Shown: positions 12,501 through 19,275 of the stretch, piece by piece
How the letters are laid out: every line of letters begins with the position of its first letter
Position numbering within the stretch: the stretch's first letter is position 1
DNA from: Nitrososphaerota archaeon
GTDB taxonomy: Archaea > Thermoproteota > Nitrososphaeria > Nitrososphaerales > Nitrosopumilaceae
Assembly (NCBI GenBank): GCA_028867755.1
Contig: JAGWFT010000001.1
Coordinates: 100,628-164,627, forward strand
DNA: 64,000 nucleotides
Direction: 5' to 3'
Translations under genes and position numbers: made by a program
The notes under the pieces: generated by a model
Told to the model about the DNA's origin: nothing
Seen by the model: only the letters and a program-made list of their open reading frames with translations
The model's database searches: none

Positions 12501-12859
12501 GGACTTTGAAACTGGCCGTTGCCGAAGCCTGAAGAGCCAAATTGTGATTGGTATACACCGGCAGAGTTGAATTTTTCGACACGATTGTTGTTTTGATCTG
12601 TAACATAGATGTTGCCGGAGCTGTCGATTGCAATGCCAATTGGAACATTAAACTGGCCGTTGCCGGAACCAGATGAGCCAAACTGGGATTGATAATCAGC
12701 AGCTGCATTTTGTAAAGAAAATAATGGTGAAGGCAGTGAAAGATCTGATCTTGAATTTTGTGTAATAGGTTGTATCAATGATGCAAACATTGTTGATGGC
12801 GCAGGAATCATCATTGTTAAAACTACAAAAAATGCTATACCAAATGCTAAACGATTCAA
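3524..12859 (-). CDS. Giant exported mosaic protein: NHL, YVTN, Ig, metzincin, pentapeptide
   Basis: A 3111-residue exported protein. In order: signal peptide (about 5-25); eleven NHL blades of about 47 residues built on YQSQFGSSGSGNGQF...DSSGNIYVTD (about 54-567); an Ig-like stretch (about 720-800); YVTN propeller repeats such as YLYVANYNANSISVIN (about 810-1105); Ig-like repeats (about 1107-1486); three copies of WYLLHNDGTYSAP...VGVFRP (about 1600-1745); a metzincin protease with HELGHNLGLNH (1996-2006) and a Met-turn PSVMNY (Met2024); cadherin/Ig-like repeats (about 2255-2815); a polar helical part (about 2820-3010); pentapeptide repeats ANLQGANLKG (about 3016-3111). The TTG start is preceded by a GGTGG ribosome-binding site. 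All zinc ligands are present, so proteolysis is plausible. Substrate unknown. Confidence 0.92.
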   Translation of the reverse strand: MNRLAFGIAFFVVLTMMIPAPSTMFASLIQPITQNSRSDLSLPSPLFSLQNAAADYQSQFGSSGSGNGQFNVPIGIAIDSSGNIYVTDQNNNRVEKFNSAGVYQSQFGSSGFGNGQFQSPGRIAIDSSGNIYVTDTGSNRVEEFNSAGVYQSQFGSSGLGNGQFQNPGGITIDSSGNIYVTDQGNNRVEKFNSAGVYQSQFGSFGSGNGQFNNPIGITIDSSGNIYVVDHGNYRVEKFNSAGVYQSQFGSQGSGNGQLLHPIGIAIDSSGNIYVVDTDNNRVEKFNHFATYISQFGSAGSGNGQFNGPAFIALDSSGNIYVTDQSNNRIEKLNSAGVYQSQFGSLGNGTGQFNTPYGIALDSSGNIYVTDAGNNRVEKFNSAGTYLSQFGSFGSTNGQFNVPIGIALDNSSNIYVVDAQNDRVEKFNSAGTYLSQFGSSGSGNGQFLSPLGIALDSSGNIYVVDTGNSRVEEFNSAGVYQSQFGSLGSGTGQFHSPYAIALDSSGNIYVTDEGNSRVEKFNSAGTYLSQFGSFGSTNGQFNVPIGIALDNSSNIYVVDAHNNRVEKFSANSFPSSSSALSSNGAGIVNFKTLFGGFASLAAISPSNLTSNGLPQNATLPFGAFAFNVTGLAHGANDIVNMTFPAQLAANAQYWKLQGGTWVNATSHITIVNNRNSMLLNVTDGGFGDSDGVANGNIVDPGLVLYPRIITSLPGCGNCTLFFAFPPHINIGFPSNGTTLTSSDVAITGTSSAVNSTISHVKLSIDNGPFLLANGTTSWSFTKHGLTNSIHTILARATDNTGNNGYSYASNKVIGSPITVGTLPEESVYDPANGYLYVANYNANSISVINTANNNIVATIPLGGIFTPFGLAYDSANGEIYVNGLSGVTNVINGTSLLTNIGAGGGAGVVYDSANQHIFVDNFNAGTVSVINAASNTVIGSPITVGTHPEGMVYNPASNYIYVANYASNSVSVINGTTNALATGFTNPIAVGSNPFGLALDPANGNIYVTNQGGGTVSVINGATNNIVGSPISVGNGPYAITFDPANGNLYVTNSGGSSVSVINGTTNTLVGLQIPVGNTPVGITYAPSNGDLYVTNNVDNNISIISTPTFFSVNVQSFPPTVIITSPANNAVLNTGTFTISGTANDTQSGIGSVQIKIDLGSYSPATIIGNSTSWSYGASGLSDGSHTITVNATSGVGLSTIKSESITVNSAAPTTHISSPSNNAALGTTTPTVSGTSTDAVSVTGVSWKADSGSVNTVLITPGPSVSWSFNPTLTQGSHLIQVNSTDSAGLVSTQSFAVTVTTIPPTLSITSPANGATITTQAPVVSGTASDIVSFAVSWKVDNGPVSAATGTTAWIFTTGNLASGLHTIYVNATDSAGLVTTQSISVTVAPLTLSIVSPSNNTSTTQNVITIESHVVSSGTVTSVGVDIDHSGTFSPATLDQASGDWKFVTGTLATGLHSITVKAQDSASNTVTANDFITVNTATPQNIGLPAIGVTALATTSSTPAATLNSPVFTIDQESLIMSVADQNAANSGAKSVTAFVASTSQPEGMLITLNQTPTASSQYSSSQFLISSALPADHLTKLVTRVGDSVYATYNPSGGTWYLLHNDGTYSAPGWGGPGDVPVVGDWTGSGKTSVGVFRPSTSTWYLLHNDGTYSAPSWGASGDVPVVGNWDGAKSTSGVPITEVGVFRPSTSTWYLLHNDGTYSAPGWGASGDVPVVGDWTGSGKTSVGVFRPVTSGISATPTASVIAASNVNSIAGTSVDKTTRASCNSNAAGDAICDEWKVSPGLQIPYTNPTTGNTAYYQYYCQGDGFTVTDSTQPLGSMANPDPVCPNVNKKDLFVEVNYMAGFQPNPTALNDVVNAFANHGIQLHIQINPSEAGFHNQTIPLNGYTTPTGTYIKGFFDYKQDFIGIAAEHSATPPAGFSGSQSEYVSDILSAKRQAFHYAMFIDQLRDTPTSSGWSDIGGNNFVVSLGAFTNDVGSVVEQESTFMHELGHNLGLNHGGAIFDSLNCKPNYPSVMNYLFQFPTLIPGRSLDYSESQIASLNENNLNEQTGIGQSTPSGLQTVIGGVDSSGNYLLPLGATFGNQVAFSRDATLTNGVQTNIHEFNIPNCDASTNSQLTTLNGWNDWANLNFNFRSSSLFSNGFYTPVSLNKDLTSTALTQIEALVITKLNSGLNSLPDSNFASPSTSRVIFNNDISIVISDIQSKNVNAAISELQAILELVNGPTPLITDKIAQNEMTTTINGIISSLQANLPPMASSQTVYVNGITTTPVTLQATDPNNLPLAYSSTNPSHGTLTGTAPNLMFNAFSSFTNTDSFTFHATNTNNVQSNTATILLKLENFPIANSQSVTLTENGKVALVLTGSGGSAPLQFSIVQGTSSGDLSGTAPNLVYTPATGFTGQDSFTFQTSDGLVNSSPATVSISIVAPSKTTVSTNTIVSVVPSSVIVGGSTTVTAQVVGSSPSGTVSFSAASGSFQPNQCTLSNAGTCSVTFTSSAPGQVQISGSYSGDLNNLPSSSSTLLKVSKATPSIAPSLGPSNVAVGATTTVTVQINNGFLPGGTVSFASDGAGSFNSTSCTVNNNQCAVTYTPSSVGTSTHTITATYSGDANNQGSSNSVGLTVTPTAPTESVTLTPSSVIVGSSSVVLVKINGISPTGTVSFTSNSTGSFNSTSCTVHNNQCAVTYAPSSVSNGYHKITAAYSGDPNNKQNTNNAVLSVSQAIPTTTISLGSSSIPLGGSTTVAAQITNGFSPSGTVSFSAASGSFQPNQCTLSNAGTCSVTFTSSSSGQVSIMGIYSGDTNNKQSSGSVILTVGSLESQKSGLASTIKGLESGIFDKGMIQKLARAADHIQNSATNSLWNTDGTTLDLKNGNKVFNQEADAVNILKKLLLQSTSQDTDLVDPRGDDTTKDHDLDSVITTTLPLGTASSIQTIINQLVSIDNTLAQNQVNTATSFLASLQSHNAPPALIAQVQKDVSNANSWMQKAQSDLAGGNSHRAIYDYRQAWESATDAMNLSGANLQGYNLSGMNLQGVTLSGVNLQGANLQNTNLQGDDLSGSNLQNAILSGANLQGANLKGDNLQNANLTGANLTGANLKGANTSGAIGLH
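4490..4595. repeat. Exact 106-bp direct repeat, copy 1
   Basis: Identical, base for base, to 5354-5459. It codes part of the last Ig-like domain of the giant exported protein. Identity at synonymous positions points to recent duplication or gene conversion within the gene. Confidence 0.9.
5354..5459. repeat. Exact 106-bp direct repeat, copy 2
   Basis: Second copy of the 4490-4595 sequence, 864 bp away and in the same reading frame (864 is divisible by 3), so unequal crossing-over would delete or add whole Ig-like domains without a frameshift. Confidence 0.9.
11160..12700. repeat. NHL-blade coding repeats (about 141 bp period)
   Basis: Eleven tandem units of about 141 bp encode the N-terminal propeller of the giant exported protein. 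Two blades (around 11150-11290 and 11570-11710) are near-identical in both DNA and protein (GSFGSTNGQFNVPIGIALDN), which suggests recent exchange between blades. Confidence 0.8.
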
Positions 12860-13219
12860 AGACTTTCCACCAGATTCCCAGCATTGTTTCTAATTATCAA
12901 TTGAATTCCATATTCCCTATTTGCAAGTCTAGATATGACACATCTCCTAGCCCTACAAAATGGAGTGTTATTATAGAATAGTATTATAGAACCCCCTTCA
13001 ACAATCAACCTGATTATTCTCATAATAAAAACATGATCTTCCAATACTGGAAACGAGAATTTTATGTAAGAATATTTTTATAAAAAGAAAAAATCAGAAA
13101 TAATGTATATTCATACAAATAAAATTGAAAAATTTGCAAAACTAACCCTTGACTCATCAGGTACAATATAATTGCAACGTATGGCGATGCAATACCAATT
13201 CATCCTTAATATATAGAAC
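12860..13219. other. Divergent intergenic region, no gene seen
   Basis: This 360-bp AT-rich stretch separates the giant exported protein (minus) from a ribbon-helix-helix protein (plus). It must hold both promoters. TATA-like runs occur near 13071-13083 and 13206-13215. I see no RNA gene or convincing short reading frame. Confidence 0.5.
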
Positions 13220-13768
13220 ATGAAAATTTACAGTATACTACAAAAAAGAACAAAAAAAACCATCAGTTTTAGAGTCGATCCCCATGTCATAGACGGATTA
13301 AACAAGGCTGCAAAAGATGACAGGATAACACTCAATGCCTTGGTAGATCAGATCTTTGACAATTATGTCACATGGGATAGAAAGGCCACCAAGTCAGGCT
13401 GGATCTTGGTAAAAAACAATGTTCTCAAATTATTTATCGAGAACATCGATGAGAAAAAGATAGCAAGGCTTGGAATCCGTGCTGCAGGGATAGTGATGAG
13501 GGATACACTGCTTTCCATTTCAGGCAAGATCGATCTAGAGTCATGGCTTTTAGTCACAAAGCACAGGTCAATGAGATCAGACTTTGCCTACCAAGAGTCG
13601 AAGAGCAATGATGATGGGATCAAGCTAGTGATCACACATGGGATGGGACTCAAGTGGTCGCTCTTTCACAAATGGTACTATCTACAGATGCTAAAAGATC
13701 TTGGCAAAAAGGCAGATGCCGAATATACTGCAAATACGCTTGTCATTAACATAAAAAATGTCACATGA
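13220..13768 (+). CDS. Ribbon-helix-helix domain protein, hypothetical
   Basis: A 182-residue protein. Residues about 14-50 (TISFRVDPHVIDGLNKAAKD, then LNALVDQIFDNYV) fit a CopG/Arc-type ribbon-helix-helix DNA-binding domain: one beta strand and two helices. The remaining 130 residues are unrecognised and contain LGIRAAGIVMRDTLLS and a terminal strand-rich HGMGLKWSLFHKWY part, perhaps a ligand or dimerisation domain. It is likely a transcription regulator. A 21-codon frame starts in an ATGA overlap with its stop. A TATA-like box lies only about 10 nt before this ATG, so the promoter may be further upstream. Confidence 0.75.
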   Translation: MKIYSILQKRTKKTISFRVDPHVIDGLNKAAKDDRITLNALVDQIFDNYVTWDRKATKSGWILVKNNVLKLFIENIDEKKIARLGIRAAGIVMRDTLLSISGKIDLESWLLVTKHRSMRSDFAYQESKSNDDGIKLVITHGMGLKWSLFHKWYYLQMLKDLGKKADAEYTANTLVINIKNVT

Positions 13769-13883
13769 AAATAATTGGCATCTCTGCAATCAGAGATCTA
13801 CATGTTGAGATAAAAGAAGATGGATGTTAATCCTGTCAGAGTAAAATTTCAACATATCTTTTTGCAGAATTAAAATAAGTCAT

Positions 13884-14195
13884 CTAAAAACTGTCGTGCT
13901 TTTCCACGCCGCCAAGTTTTTTCATAAATTCCAAAAACGGCTCCTTTTCTGAGACCTCTCCTAAAAGTCCCCTCATCTTGTTTATTATGGTAATGTACTT
14001 GTCGCCACATCTTCTCTGGAGTGTCTTTCGCAAAGATTCTGGATGCTCCAAGCAGTCTGAAAAGTTATAATGGTATTCCGAGTCTAACCACTTTTGTACT
14101 GACTCGTGAAGCCCAGAGCCACCCACCTCAATTAGCGCCCTCTCTATTGTCACACTAACGAGTATCTTTTCCATCTCATTTTTGCTTGCCAACAA
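13884..14195 (-). CDS. NitrOD5-like small protein
   Basis: A 103-residue soluble protein. The pattern VTIERALIEVGGSGLHESV, then DCLEHPESLRKTLQRRCGDK and INKMRGLLGEV resembles the NitrOD5 output domain, an alpha-helical domain found almost only in Nitrososphaerota and thought to act in signalling. It is divergent from the MEDS gene at 14264 with 68 nt between starts, so the two could share control. Family assignment rests on pattern resemblance only; biochemical role unknown. Confidence 0.6.
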   Translation of the reverse strand: MLASKNEMEKILVSVTIERALIEVGGSGLHESVQKWLDSEYHYNFSDCLEHPESLRKTLQRRCGDKYITIINKMRGLLGEVSEKEPFLEFMKKLGGVEKHDSF

Positions 14196-14263
14196 TACAT
14201 CAGTTTACAAAATGTTACTAGTTGCAGTATATGGATAGAGCTTGTAATACTAGCTAACTAGTT

Positions 14264-15125
14264 GTGATATCAGCTAAATCAGGTCTATCAATTATTTCTG
14301 CAAATATATCATGCATGATAAAGAGATCACCATACCAGATCGCAGTAGAGAGGGGCATAGTGACAGAGCCCTTCCAATACATAGACTCGCTAGAAGGTAG
14401 AAGACACATCATACTTGTCTATGATGACCAGATAGAGGGAAAGCTGATACAGTTTAGGTTCATAAGAAACGGCCTTAGAGTTGGCGAGAGTTGCTTCTAC
14501 CTTACTCACCAAGAGCCCGAAATAATTGAAAGGGAGATGAGTGAATCTGGTTTGATAGATGCTGTAGAGTGGATGAAGAAGGGTCTGCTCTACATACACA
14601 AGATTCCAGACATAAGCCAGGATAAGGAGGGCATGCTTGAAGGATGCCAGAAAATTCTCAAAATGGTTCAGAGATACAAGGCACCATACAGGATTGTGGG
14701 AAGGGCCATCTCAGATGTGAGTACAGAAATGGCAATGGAAGCCCAGTATGTCTTAGAGAAGGTCTTTCATTCCAAATTTGAGAGAACAAATGGCTCTTTT
14801 CTCTGCTACTATGACTGGTCGCAGATTGGCGGCAATCGCCTCAGATGGATAGAGAGACTTTCAAAGACACACCATGCAATGATCTTTGCAACAAAGTTCA
14901 AACTCGGTATGGCATTCAATCTAGAGGATGTATTTCCAGATAGCCCCACAAATTATCTTAGATCTCCTCAACGCGATAGTAGCTGTTGAAACAAAGACCA
15001 ATAAGGTTTTGATTGGGTTGGATGAACCAGCCAATGTGGGAGACATAATGCCAAAAGTCTTTAGAAGCTTTGAGAGGCTGGCAAGTGCTAATATCACATC
15101 AAAGATAACAACCGTCTATCAATAG
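14264..15125 (+). pseudogene. MEDS-domain sensor protein, broken by a frameshift
   Basis: The first frame (14264-14989) carries a MEDS (DcmR-type sensory) domain: HIILVYDDQIEGKLIQFRF, FIRNGLRVGESCFYLTHQEP and later YDWSQIGGN. After LEDVF near 14936 the conserved reading moves to another frame and continues as QIAPQIILDLLNAIVAVETK to a stop at 15125 (ending ITSKITTVYQ). Removing one T from the TTT at about 14936-14938 restores a single coherent protein of about 285 residues. As read, the first frame ends early after 241 residues with an unrelated tail. It may be a pseudogene, an assembly error, or a truncated but working sensor. The start could also be the ATG at 14315. Confidence 0.7.
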
Positions 15126-15243
15126 TGCGTCATTAAAAATTACATGATAATAGCAGACTAAAATAGATGCCAAGATTACTATTTCAGGTAACGTATTGCA
15201 TACGTAAGAGATCACAAATCAGATTGTAGAATAATCTTAACTG

Positions 15244-16671
15244 CTACCAATCAAACTGGTACGCCTCATAGGCACGAAGGTTGTTCTTGGTCCATGTTAT
15301 CTCAACCCTGTCGTCAAGATATTTTACAGAGGGCGGTGGAGACGCATGAATCTTGTACCCAGTCTCACTATCAACTTTTAGCACCCGGGTCTTCAGTTCT
15401 GTCCCCTTTGGAATGATAAACTTGTACGTAAATTTTTTGCAGTCGGAGGCAAACCTGTAGAAAAATGTCCTCTCAGGTTCCTCCCAATCATACTCTAGCT
15501 TCAATATCTTTTTCTGCTTTGGCTTCATGGGCCTGTTAAGCTGCACATTGAATTCTTTGTGAAAGGGCTTGTTTGTGTTGAGTGCAAGTATATCCATCTT
15601 GTTTCCCCTGTCATCCATTACTGTGACGTTCATGTCTGCAAACTCCTTTGGAGTGTCCCCATCAAGATAGTAGAATATCTGTGATTTTGGCTCCTTTGAT
15701 ACGTTGATAACATTCCATATCCAAGTATGATGAACAAGCATCATTTTGGGGTCAATTACGTTAAGGTCTATCTCGATCGAGTTGAATGTAAAGTTGTTTA
15801 CTGTTTTGATGTCATGCTCAAGATTCTTCTTTGCAACTTTTGATTTTCGTGGTGCAATCTTGTTTCCAAAACCGTCTCCATAGACATTATAAAGATACAG
15901 CTGTTCGCCGTGCTTTATAGAATAGTCCCCGATTGGATGCATGATGGACTTGTATTCTGGAGACAATTTTCTAATGTCTTCTGCAATTCTTGATGATGCC
16001 AAGATCTGCATGTCTGCTGCCAGGTCCATGACACGCCTTGTCAGAATAATTCCAGGGCCCCATACATTGTCCCTGCCAGTGACGTCCTTGATAAAATAGA
16101 CCGGACCAATATCGATGCCAACCCTGATTAGCAACTTTTCTTTGCCCTTTCGTTGTTCGTTGTATCTGTTTATTGCCTTGTGAATCTCGATTGCAAGGCG
16201 TAATGGCTTCTCGGGGCTGTCGGCAAACCCAATTGCCATGCCGTCTCCGGTTGGAAGTATCATGGTAGACTCGGGGTCTCGGTTCTTGAATGTCTCTGCC
16301 CTTGAAACAATCTCATTTAGTACGATTACCTTTCTTACCTGGTCCTTTGTAGATATGGTAGGGTTTGAGCCAGCCACTATATCACAAAAAAACCAGTGGT
16401 ATGTCTTGGTTAATGTCCTGATGTCCTCATAGTCATCAAAGTCCTCTCCCTTTAGGACTCGGAGGACGTGCATCACAAAACTGTCAGGACATGATTTTAG
16501 TATCTCAAAACTATTTGTAGCACGCTTTATTGGCAACTTTAGATGAGATTTTTTTATCTCTTGTAAAATCCAGTCCTTTCCCCTATGGGTCTCGTCCAAG
16601 ATTCCCAAGATCTCAGCAATGCTGTGTATCTTTTCTGGTCCTTGTGATAGTTTGTTGTCCTCAGTCTGCAA
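15244..16671 (-). CDS. Class III nucleotidyl-cyclase-like protein with unknown C-terminal domain
   Basis: A 475-residue soluble protein. Residues about 90-260 form a class III adenylate/guanylate cyclase homology domain: the two metal-binding aspartates are D97 (FFCDIVAGSN) and D143 (PTGDGMAIGF), followed by RVGIDIGPVYFI and GPGIILTRRVMDLA. In the last motif the transition-state arginine is kept but the usual asparagine is isoleucine, so the activity or product may be unusual. Residues about 285-475 are beta-rich and unrecognised, with HHTWIWNVINVS and a terminal AYEAYQFDW. The N-terminus is helical. It sits in a patch with MEDS and NitrOD5-like genes, which suggests signal transduction. Confidence 0.78.
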   Translation of the reverse strand: MQTEDNKLSQGPEKIHSIAEILGILDETHRGKDWILQEIKKSHLKLPIKRATNSFEILKSCPDSFVMHVLRVLKGEDFDDYEDIRTLTKTYHWFFCDIVAGSNPTISTKDQVRKVIVLNEIVSRAETFKNRDPESTMILPTGDGMAIGFADSPEKPLRLAIEIHKAINRYNEQRKGKEKLLIRVGIDIGPVYFIKDVTGRDNVWGPGIILTRRVMDLAADMQILASSRIAEDIRKLSPEYKSIMHPIGDYSIKHGEQLYLYNVYGDGFGNKIAPRKSKVAKKNLEHDIKTVNNFTFNSIEIDLNVIDPKMMLVHHTWIWNVINVSKEPKSQIFYYLDGDTPKEFADMNVTVMDDRGNKMDILALNTNKPFHKEFNVQLNRPMKPKQKKILKLEYDWEEPERTFFYRFASDCKKFTYKFIIPKGTELKTRVLKVDSETGYKIHASPPPSVKYLDDRVEITWTKNNLRAYEAYQFDW

Positions 16672-17278
16672 TACAGGAACTAATCCACATCCACATATTC
16701 AAGCCTAGTGGTGTCCTCTCACAGCAAATGCAAGTGTGATGTATTATAGTTTGCTTGTATTGCGATGCAATTATTTGCCATACGAGCTAAGTAATGGTAA
16801 TCTAAGAAATTCTCCATAAACTACCATGGTAAAACTCTACTGTGCATTTCACTCTTCTAGAAATGTCTATTTTAGATATCTAGTCCTGAATCAGGATTGT
16901 CTTAAATCCATATTGACAAAAAGATTACAAACTGTATTTGTAATTGTACCGGTCTTGCTGCTAGTGTTTATCCCGTCTTCCTCATATGGAATGATACAGA
17001 GTTTGTCAGTAGTACAAAATATTTGCCTGATGGCAACCAATTGGAGAAGAAATAATCATGCTTAATAACATAGTGACAAAATTTTACATCAAGCTGCCAT
17101 ACCATGGAAAGCTTTTATCTCTTTATCTGTCATACAAACAAGAGTTGGTTGTGGATTTGCTGTTTGTAAAAAATTGCACCGTTATGACACGTATTGGATA
17201 TTTCATAACTGGAAAGATTTTTTGTATGCCTTACTATGATTTAGAATTTCAGAAATTATTTTACTGTAAAAGAGGAAA
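16672..17278. other. Gene-poor spacer with possible remnants
   Basis: A 607-bp stretch without a convincing gene. The plus strand has a short frame (16826-17065) whose middle reads like a signal peptide (TVFVIVPVLLLVFIPSSSYG) and then degenerates; a neighbouring frame continues NDTEFVSSTKYLPDGNQLEK before a stop, as if a small exported protein had decayed by frameshift. The rest is AT-rich and holds the promoter of the next gene. Confidence 0.35.
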
Positions 17279-19225
17279 TTGAAAGAATTGTCTTACTTGA
17301 AAAAAACAATCACATCATTACTTGTTGCAACAATCATCATCTTTTCTACCATTCCAATGCATCCCGGATTTGCAACTCCTAGCATAACGCTTGACTCGTC
17401 AAGGTACCTGTTAAGCTCCACCGCACATGTAACTGTCAACGATCCAAGCTCAAGTGGTTCTATCTCAATTAATGTAAAATCTACAAGTGATCCAGTTGGA
17501 ATAACGCTTACACTTTCTGAGACAGGTGCTGGCACCCATACTTTTACCGGCACATTTACATTTACTGGTCTGCCGTCTTCTGGCTCCACACTACAAGCAA
17601 AATGCAGTGTAGTATCGTCAGTGTCCTCCTGTGATAAAATTACTGCAACATTTGGTTCTGTCAGCACTACTGCACAAATGGTCTCCATACAGTTTGGAGA
17701 TACCGGTTCCAATCTCTCTCCAAGTGCACCAGTATCTTATGGTACTACATCATATGATCAAGGAACTGTAGCACACCTGCGAGTTCTTGATCCAAGTGCC
17801 AGCAGTTCTGTTTCAGTTAGTGTAGAATCGCAAAACCAGCAAAACACTGTTTCATTGACACTTCCAGAAACGGCACCTGGCTCTGGGGTGTTTACAGGAT
17901 CCTTTATTTTCATGGCAACTAACAACCTCTTTCCAGCAACAGGAACTGTTACAATTACACAACAGAGCTCTTTGGCTGATCAAGTCAGGTCGTCGTCTGA
18001 CACTACCGGCATATTGCTCTCACTGACGCAAACAGGAAGCAATACTTTCACTGGAAAATTGGCGTTTAACAGTTTTAGCTCATCAACACAGGGAATAATT
18101 AAAGCATCAGGCGGTGACTTTGTGCAAATTCAGGTGGGCAGTACCACCACTGACACAAATGGACTTGTTACTCCAAATTCTGACCTGTCCAAAGGGGCGC
18201 TCTTGATAGACATCTCATCTACTTTGGGTGATACAGTTGTTGCCACATACCAAGGAATTACTACCTCTTCAGTCTCTGTGGGATATCTGTTTGGCGAGGG
18301 AGGTGGGGGAGGAGGGGTTGTTGCACCAAGCCTAGTGCTTGATGTTACAGCTGCAATAGGAGGAGGAGCACCTCCGCCGCCAGCATTCAGCTTGCATAGC
18401 TTTGTTGTAGCAAACGGACTGCCAGAGAACATAGCGTCTGCGATAACAAACCAAGACGCACTGACACCTATCGAACCGACAAACGAGCCAGGCGTACCGT
18501 TCTATCCGCTGACAATTGACGGCAATGGCTATCTCCTTGGAGGATACGCAAATACAATTGATACAGTAAAAGAGCAGGTAGGCAAGCCAATGACACTTGC
18601 GCTTACCACCATCTCAAGTCCTGTAGTGCACATCAGCCTCTTCACAAACCTTCATAGCCTGTATGATACCATGCAAGATAGCGATACTTACATCATTTAC
18701 GACAAAGGTGAGCCGTTGCAGATAGTGGACCCACATGGCTTCTTCTCAAATGTAACAATAACCCCAGTAATCAACGGAACAAAGCAGAGCTTTGTGTATG
18801 GTATCACTTTTGCCAAGCCAATGAACACGTCAAACATAATGATTCGTGCGTGGGATGATCAGAAGGCATCAACCAACCTGACGATCTATGATGCATGGCA
18901 GGCAACACCACACATCGAGGTATCATCACAGAACACAACACAAAATGATGAATTATCAAAGAATCTACTGACGCAAAAGATCATGCCAGTACCAGTAGCC
19001 CAGAACAAGACAAGCACTGGTCTACTGGATTCCATAAAAGAGTGGGGAGGCTATTCTCCAACATCGATATCTGACTCGCAGCTTTTAGGCGAGATTGGCA
19101 TAGACGGCAAGTCCATCCCGCCGTGGTTTATGAAAACTACCAAGTGGATAGTGCAAGGAGAGACAACCCAACAAGAATTTGTAAACGGAATCAAGTATCT
19201 ATATGAGAAGGGCTTGGTTCACTAG
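17279..19225 (+). CDS. Exported cell-surface protein with beta-sandwich repeats
   Basis: A 648-residue exported protein. A signal peptide covers about residues 8-32 (TSLLVATIIIFSTIPMHPGF). Two similar beta-rich units follow, each with a SITLDSS...VTVNDPSSSGS strand pattern and a LTLSETGAGTHTFTGTFTF motif. Low-complexity linkers GEGGGGGG and GGGAPPPP mark the middle. The last 45 residues (IPPWFMKTTKWIVQGETTQQ, then FVNGIKYLYEKGLV) match the short helical domain IP-x-W-[FI]-x(5)-W...F-x-x-GI-x-YL that ends many Nitrososphaerota exported proteins. The start is TTG at 17279; TTG at 17297 would give a more typical signal peptide. Role unknown, probably cell envelope. Confidence 0.8.
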   Translation: MKELSYLKKTITSLLVATIIIFSTIPMHPGFATPSITLDSSRYLLSSTAHVTVNDPSSSGSISINVKSTSDPVGITLTLSETGAGTHTFTGTFTFTGLPSSGSTLQAKCSVVSSVSSCDKITATFGSVSTTAQMVSIQFGDTGSNLSPSAPVSYGTTSYDQGTVAHLRVLDPSASSSVSVSVESQNQQNTVSLTLPETAPGSGVFTGSFIFMATNNLFPATGTVTITQQSSLADQVRSSSDTTGILLSLTQTGSNTFTGKLAFNSFSSSTQGIIKASGGDFVQIQVGSTTTDTNGLVTPNSDLSKGALLIDISSTLGDTVVATYQGITTSSVSVGYLFGEGGGGGGVVAPSLVLDVTAAIGGGAPPPPAFSLHSFVVANGLPENIASAITNQDALTPIEPTNEPGVPFYPLTIDGNGYLLGGYANTIDTVKEQVGKPMTLALTTISSPVVHISLFTNLHSLYDTMQDSDTYIIYDKGEPLQIVDPHGFFSNVTITPVINGTKQSFVYGITFAKPMNTSNIMIRAWDDQKASTNLTIYDAWQATPHIEVSSQNTTQNDELSKNLLTQKIMPVPVAQNKTSTGLLDSIKEWGGYSPTSISDSQLLGEIGIDGKSIPPWFMKTTKWIVQGETTQQEFVNGIKYLYEKGLVH

Positions 19226-19275
19226 GTTTGAAAAAAGGCAGCCAATGGCCAAGTCAAAGACAACGAAAAAGAATC

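Noticed and set aside
13765..13830. 21-codon frame (MKIIGISAIRDLHVEIKEDG) overlapping the ribbon-helix-helix gene stop
   Set aside because: The ATGA overlap is suggestive, but 21 codons with no recognisable feature are too little support.
17058..17282. 74-codon plus-strand frame
   Set aside because: Composition is unlike a soluble or membrane protein and there is no motif; probably chance in AT-rich DNA.
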